A program made the position numbers and the translations under genes. Positions 6,800-7,741 of a stretch of DNA of 7,741 bases are shown in pieces (within the stretch, counting starts at the first letter, position 1; every line of letters starts with the position of its first letter). This stretch comes from an uncultured bacterium. Lineage in GTDB: Bacteria; Patescibacteriota; Gracilibacteria; Absconditabacterales; Absconditicoccaceae. The DNA lies in the NCBI GenBank assembly GCA_916049765.1, contig CAJZIX010000023.1, forward strand, positions 1 to 7,741. The letters are read 5' to 3'. Under the pieces are notes generated by a model. The model was given only the letters and a program-made list of their open reading frames with translations. It was not told the DNA's origin and did no database searches.

Positions 6800-6871
6800 T
6801 CCGAGGTAGCTCAGCGGTAGAGCAGATGGCTGTTAACCATTTGGTCGTGGGTTCGATCCCCACCCTCGGAG
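6800..6871 (+). tRNA. tRNA-Asn (anticodon GUU)
   Basis: The acceptor stem is TCCGAGG (6800-6806) with CCTCGGA (6864-6870), then G73. The anticodon loop CTGTTAA carries GTT. CCA is not encoded. It lies 31 bases before rpsT. Confidence 0.95.
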
Positions 6872-6902
6872 AGTTTATACTTTATTCATTATCTCTTTTT
6901 CA

Positions 6903-7166
6903 ATGCCAATCAAGAAGTCCGCAGTTAAAGCTATGAATAGATCTCAAGTTCTCGCAAAGAGAAACTATGATTTCAAATTAAGGATGAAAATGGCGATGAA
7001 AAAATTCCTCAAAGGAGTAGAAGCTAAAGAAGCTTTGACAATTGAGGATTTGAGTAAAGTGTATAAAGCTATTGATAAGGCAGCTAAGGTGGGAATTATT
7101 AAGAAGAGAAATGCTGCTAGAAAAAAGGCAAGAGTTTCAAAGGCTTTTGATACTCTTAAGAAATAG
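6903..7166 (+). CDS. rpsT: 30S ribosomal protein S20
   Basis: S20 is a primary 16S rRNA-binding protein of the small subunit, a three-helix, very basic protein. The 87 residues match the family length. MPIKKSAVKAMNRSQ (1-15) is the family N-terminus, MKKFLKG (32-38) ends the first long helix, and VGIIKKRNAARKKARVSK (63-80) is the characteristic C-terminal motif. It has no in-frame UGA and stops at TAG. It sits between tRNA-Asn and tRNA-Thr on the same strand and is probably released from a common transcript by tRNA processing. No Shine-Dalgarno sequence precedes the ATG; the upstream bases are pyrimidine-rich. Confidence 0.95.
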   Translation: MPIKKSAVKAMNRSQVLAKRNYDFKLRMKMAMKKFLKGVEAKEALTIEDLSKVYKAIDKAAKVGIIKKRNAARKKARVSKAFDTLKK

Positions 7167-7179
7167 TCCATTAGGGACT
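7165..7179 (+). terminator. Weak hairpin at the rpsT stop
   Basis: AGTCC (7165-7169) pairs with GGACT (7175-7179) around a 5-base loop, overlapping the last bases of the rpsT stop codon. Only TTTAAAT follows, so it is more likely a partial terminator or processing hairpin between rpsT and tRNA-Thr than a full stop. Confidence 0.25.
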
Positions 7180-7185
7180 TTAAAT

Positions 7186-7261
7186 GCCAGCTTAGCTCAA
7201 TTGGTAGAGCAACCGCCTTGTAAGCGGTAGGTTGTCGGTTCAATTCCGACAGCTGGCTCCA
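7186..7261 (+). tRNA. tRNA-Thr (anticodon UGU)
   Basis: The acceptor stem is GCCAGCT (7186-7192) with AGCTGGC (7251-7257), then T73 and encoded CCA. The anticodon stem ACCGC/GCGGT encloses loop CTTGTAA, giving TGT. Confidence 0.95.
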
Positions 7262-7284
7262 TTAGTTAGATGATATTCGGAGCT

Positions 7285-7361
7285 GGGGTGGTAGTTCAGC
7301 CGGCTAGAACGCCTGCCTGTCACGCAGGAGGTCGAGGGTTCGAGTCCCTTCCATCCCGCCA
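7285..7361 (+). tRNA. tRNA-Asp (anticodon GUC)
   Basis: The acceptor stem is GGGGTGG (7285-7291) with CCATCCC (7351-7357), then G73 and encoded CCA. The anticodon stem CCTGC/GCAGG encloses loop CTGTCAC, giving GTC. Confidence 0.95.
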
Positions 7362-7374
7362 CTCTAACTTGTAT

Positions 7375-7449
7375 GGTCTTATCGTCTAACGGCTAGGACA
7401 GGAGACTTTCAATCTTCTAATCGGGGTTCGATTCCCCGTAAGACCGCCA
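7375..7449 (+). tRNA. tRNA-Glu (anticodon UUC)
   Basis: The acceptor stem is GGTCTTA (7375-7381) with TAAGACC (7439-7445), then G73 and encoded CCA. The anticodon loop CTTTCAA carries TTC. Confidence 0.95.
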
Positions 7450-7496
7450 TTTGAATTTCTTTTTGAAATTCTAACCACTTTGTAGGTATAAATAAT

Positions 7497-7573
7497 GGGT
7501 GATTAGCTCAGTTGGCTAGAGCATCTGCCTTACAAGCAGGGGGTCATAGGTTCGAGTCCTATATCACCCACCA
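7497..7573 (+). tRNA. tRNA-Val (anticodon UAC)
   Basis: The acceptor stem is GGGTGAT (7497-7503) with ATCACCC (7563-7569), then A73 and encoded CCA. The anticodon stem TCTGC/GCAGG encloses loop CTTACAA, giving TAC. Confidence 0.95.
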
Positions 7574-7615
7574 TTAAAAAAATCTGAATTCATTTCTTTT
7601 TTGGGCTTTAGATGA

Positions 7616-7689
7616 GGGCCTATAGCTCAGTTGGTTAGAGCAGAAGACTCATAATCTTTTGGTCGCTGGTTCAAGTCCAGCTAGGCCCA
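7616..7689 (+). tRNA. tRNA-Ile2 (anticodon CAU, expected lysidine at C34)
   Basis: The acceptor stem is GGGCCTA (7616-7622) with TAGGCCC (7682-7688), then A73; CCA is not encoded. The loop CTCATAA carries CAT, which would normally suggest Met. The segment from the variable loop through the T-arm (TTGGTCGCTGGTTCAAGTCC) matches the E. coli AUA-reading tRNA-Ile2 rather than elongator Met, so this is most likely the TilS substrate that reads AUA. Confidence 0.8.
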
Positions 7690-7700
7690 TAGAAAAAGAC

Positions 7701-7728
7701 TTGAAATTAGGAGGAAGAAAAGTATATT
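7701..7728 (+). promoter_or_regulatory. Possible promoter at the right edge
   Basis: TTGAAA at 7701-7706 and TATATT at 7723-7728 are spaced by 16 bases, after the last tRNA. It would drive a gene beyond the window. The spacer contains AGGAGG, which could instead be a ribosome binding site; the window ends too soon to decide. Confidence 0.35.
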
Positions 7729-7741
7729 GTACATTGCAAAT

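Noticed and set aside
6965..7243. Minus-strand ORF opposite rpsT and tRNA-Thr
   Set aside because: It is antisense to a clear ribosomal protein and a tRNA.
7463..7492. TTGAAA-18-TATAAA as a tRNA-Val promoter
   Set aside because: The predicted start would fall at or inside the first bases of the tRNA (7497), leaving no leader. It is more likely AT-rich spacer in a co-transcribed array.
1..7741. CRISPR array, insertion sequence, prophage or defence genes
   Set aside because: No regularly spaced direct repeats, transposase, integrase or phage motifs were seen; the tRNA array shows no att-like duplication of a tRNA 3' end within the window.

Overview
The window most likely comes from an AT-rich candidate-phylum bacterium of the Absconditabacteria (SR1) / Gracilibacteria group. 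The decisive evidence is the genetic code. Six of the eight protein genes read as whole proteins only if in-frame UGA is sense, and the UGA codons fall on conserved glycines, such as the IHG glycine of the L,D-transpeptidase and the RNxG glycine of the glycosyltransferase. UGG is used normally for Trp, and all eight genes stop at UAA or UAG. This is translation table 25 (UGA = Gly). I count 32 in-frame UGA codons among 113 glycines in those six genes. A standard-code caller would break the region into about 20 spurious pieces.

Layout. Bases 1-1041 hold a MurD-like ligase lacking its N-terminal third. Bases 1192-2025 encode an unrecognised one-pass membrane protein with a Lys-rich N-terminal tail. 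Convergent to it are a family 2 glycosyltransferase (2044-3024, minus) and a YkuD-type L,D-transpeptidase (3214-4104, minus). A 128-base divergent promoter region separates the transpeptidase from a CapA-like membrane-anchored metallophosphoesterase-fold protein (4233-5372, plus). A 93-residue unknown protein (5361-5642, minus) overlaps the capA 3' end by 12 bases and follows ndk (5682-6182, minus). From 6318 to the right edge the plus strand carries ten tRNA genes (Gln-UUG, fMet, Gln-CUG, Leu-UAG, Asn, then rpsT, Thr, Asp, Glu, Val, Ile2-CAU), with ribosomal protein S20 inside the array. No stretch over 300 bases lacks a gene.

How it fits together. The left two thirds is cell-envelope biology: peptidoglycan precursor ligase (truncated), peptidoglycan cross-linking or modification, surface glycosylation, a CapA-like protein and an unknown surface protein. 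The right third is translation and nucleotide housekeeping. None of the eight genes has a clear Shine-Dalgarno sequence. For murD and capA the -10 element ends exactly 7 bases before the ATG, as expected for leaderless mRNAs. The UGA-reading tRNA-Gly(UCA) is not in this window.
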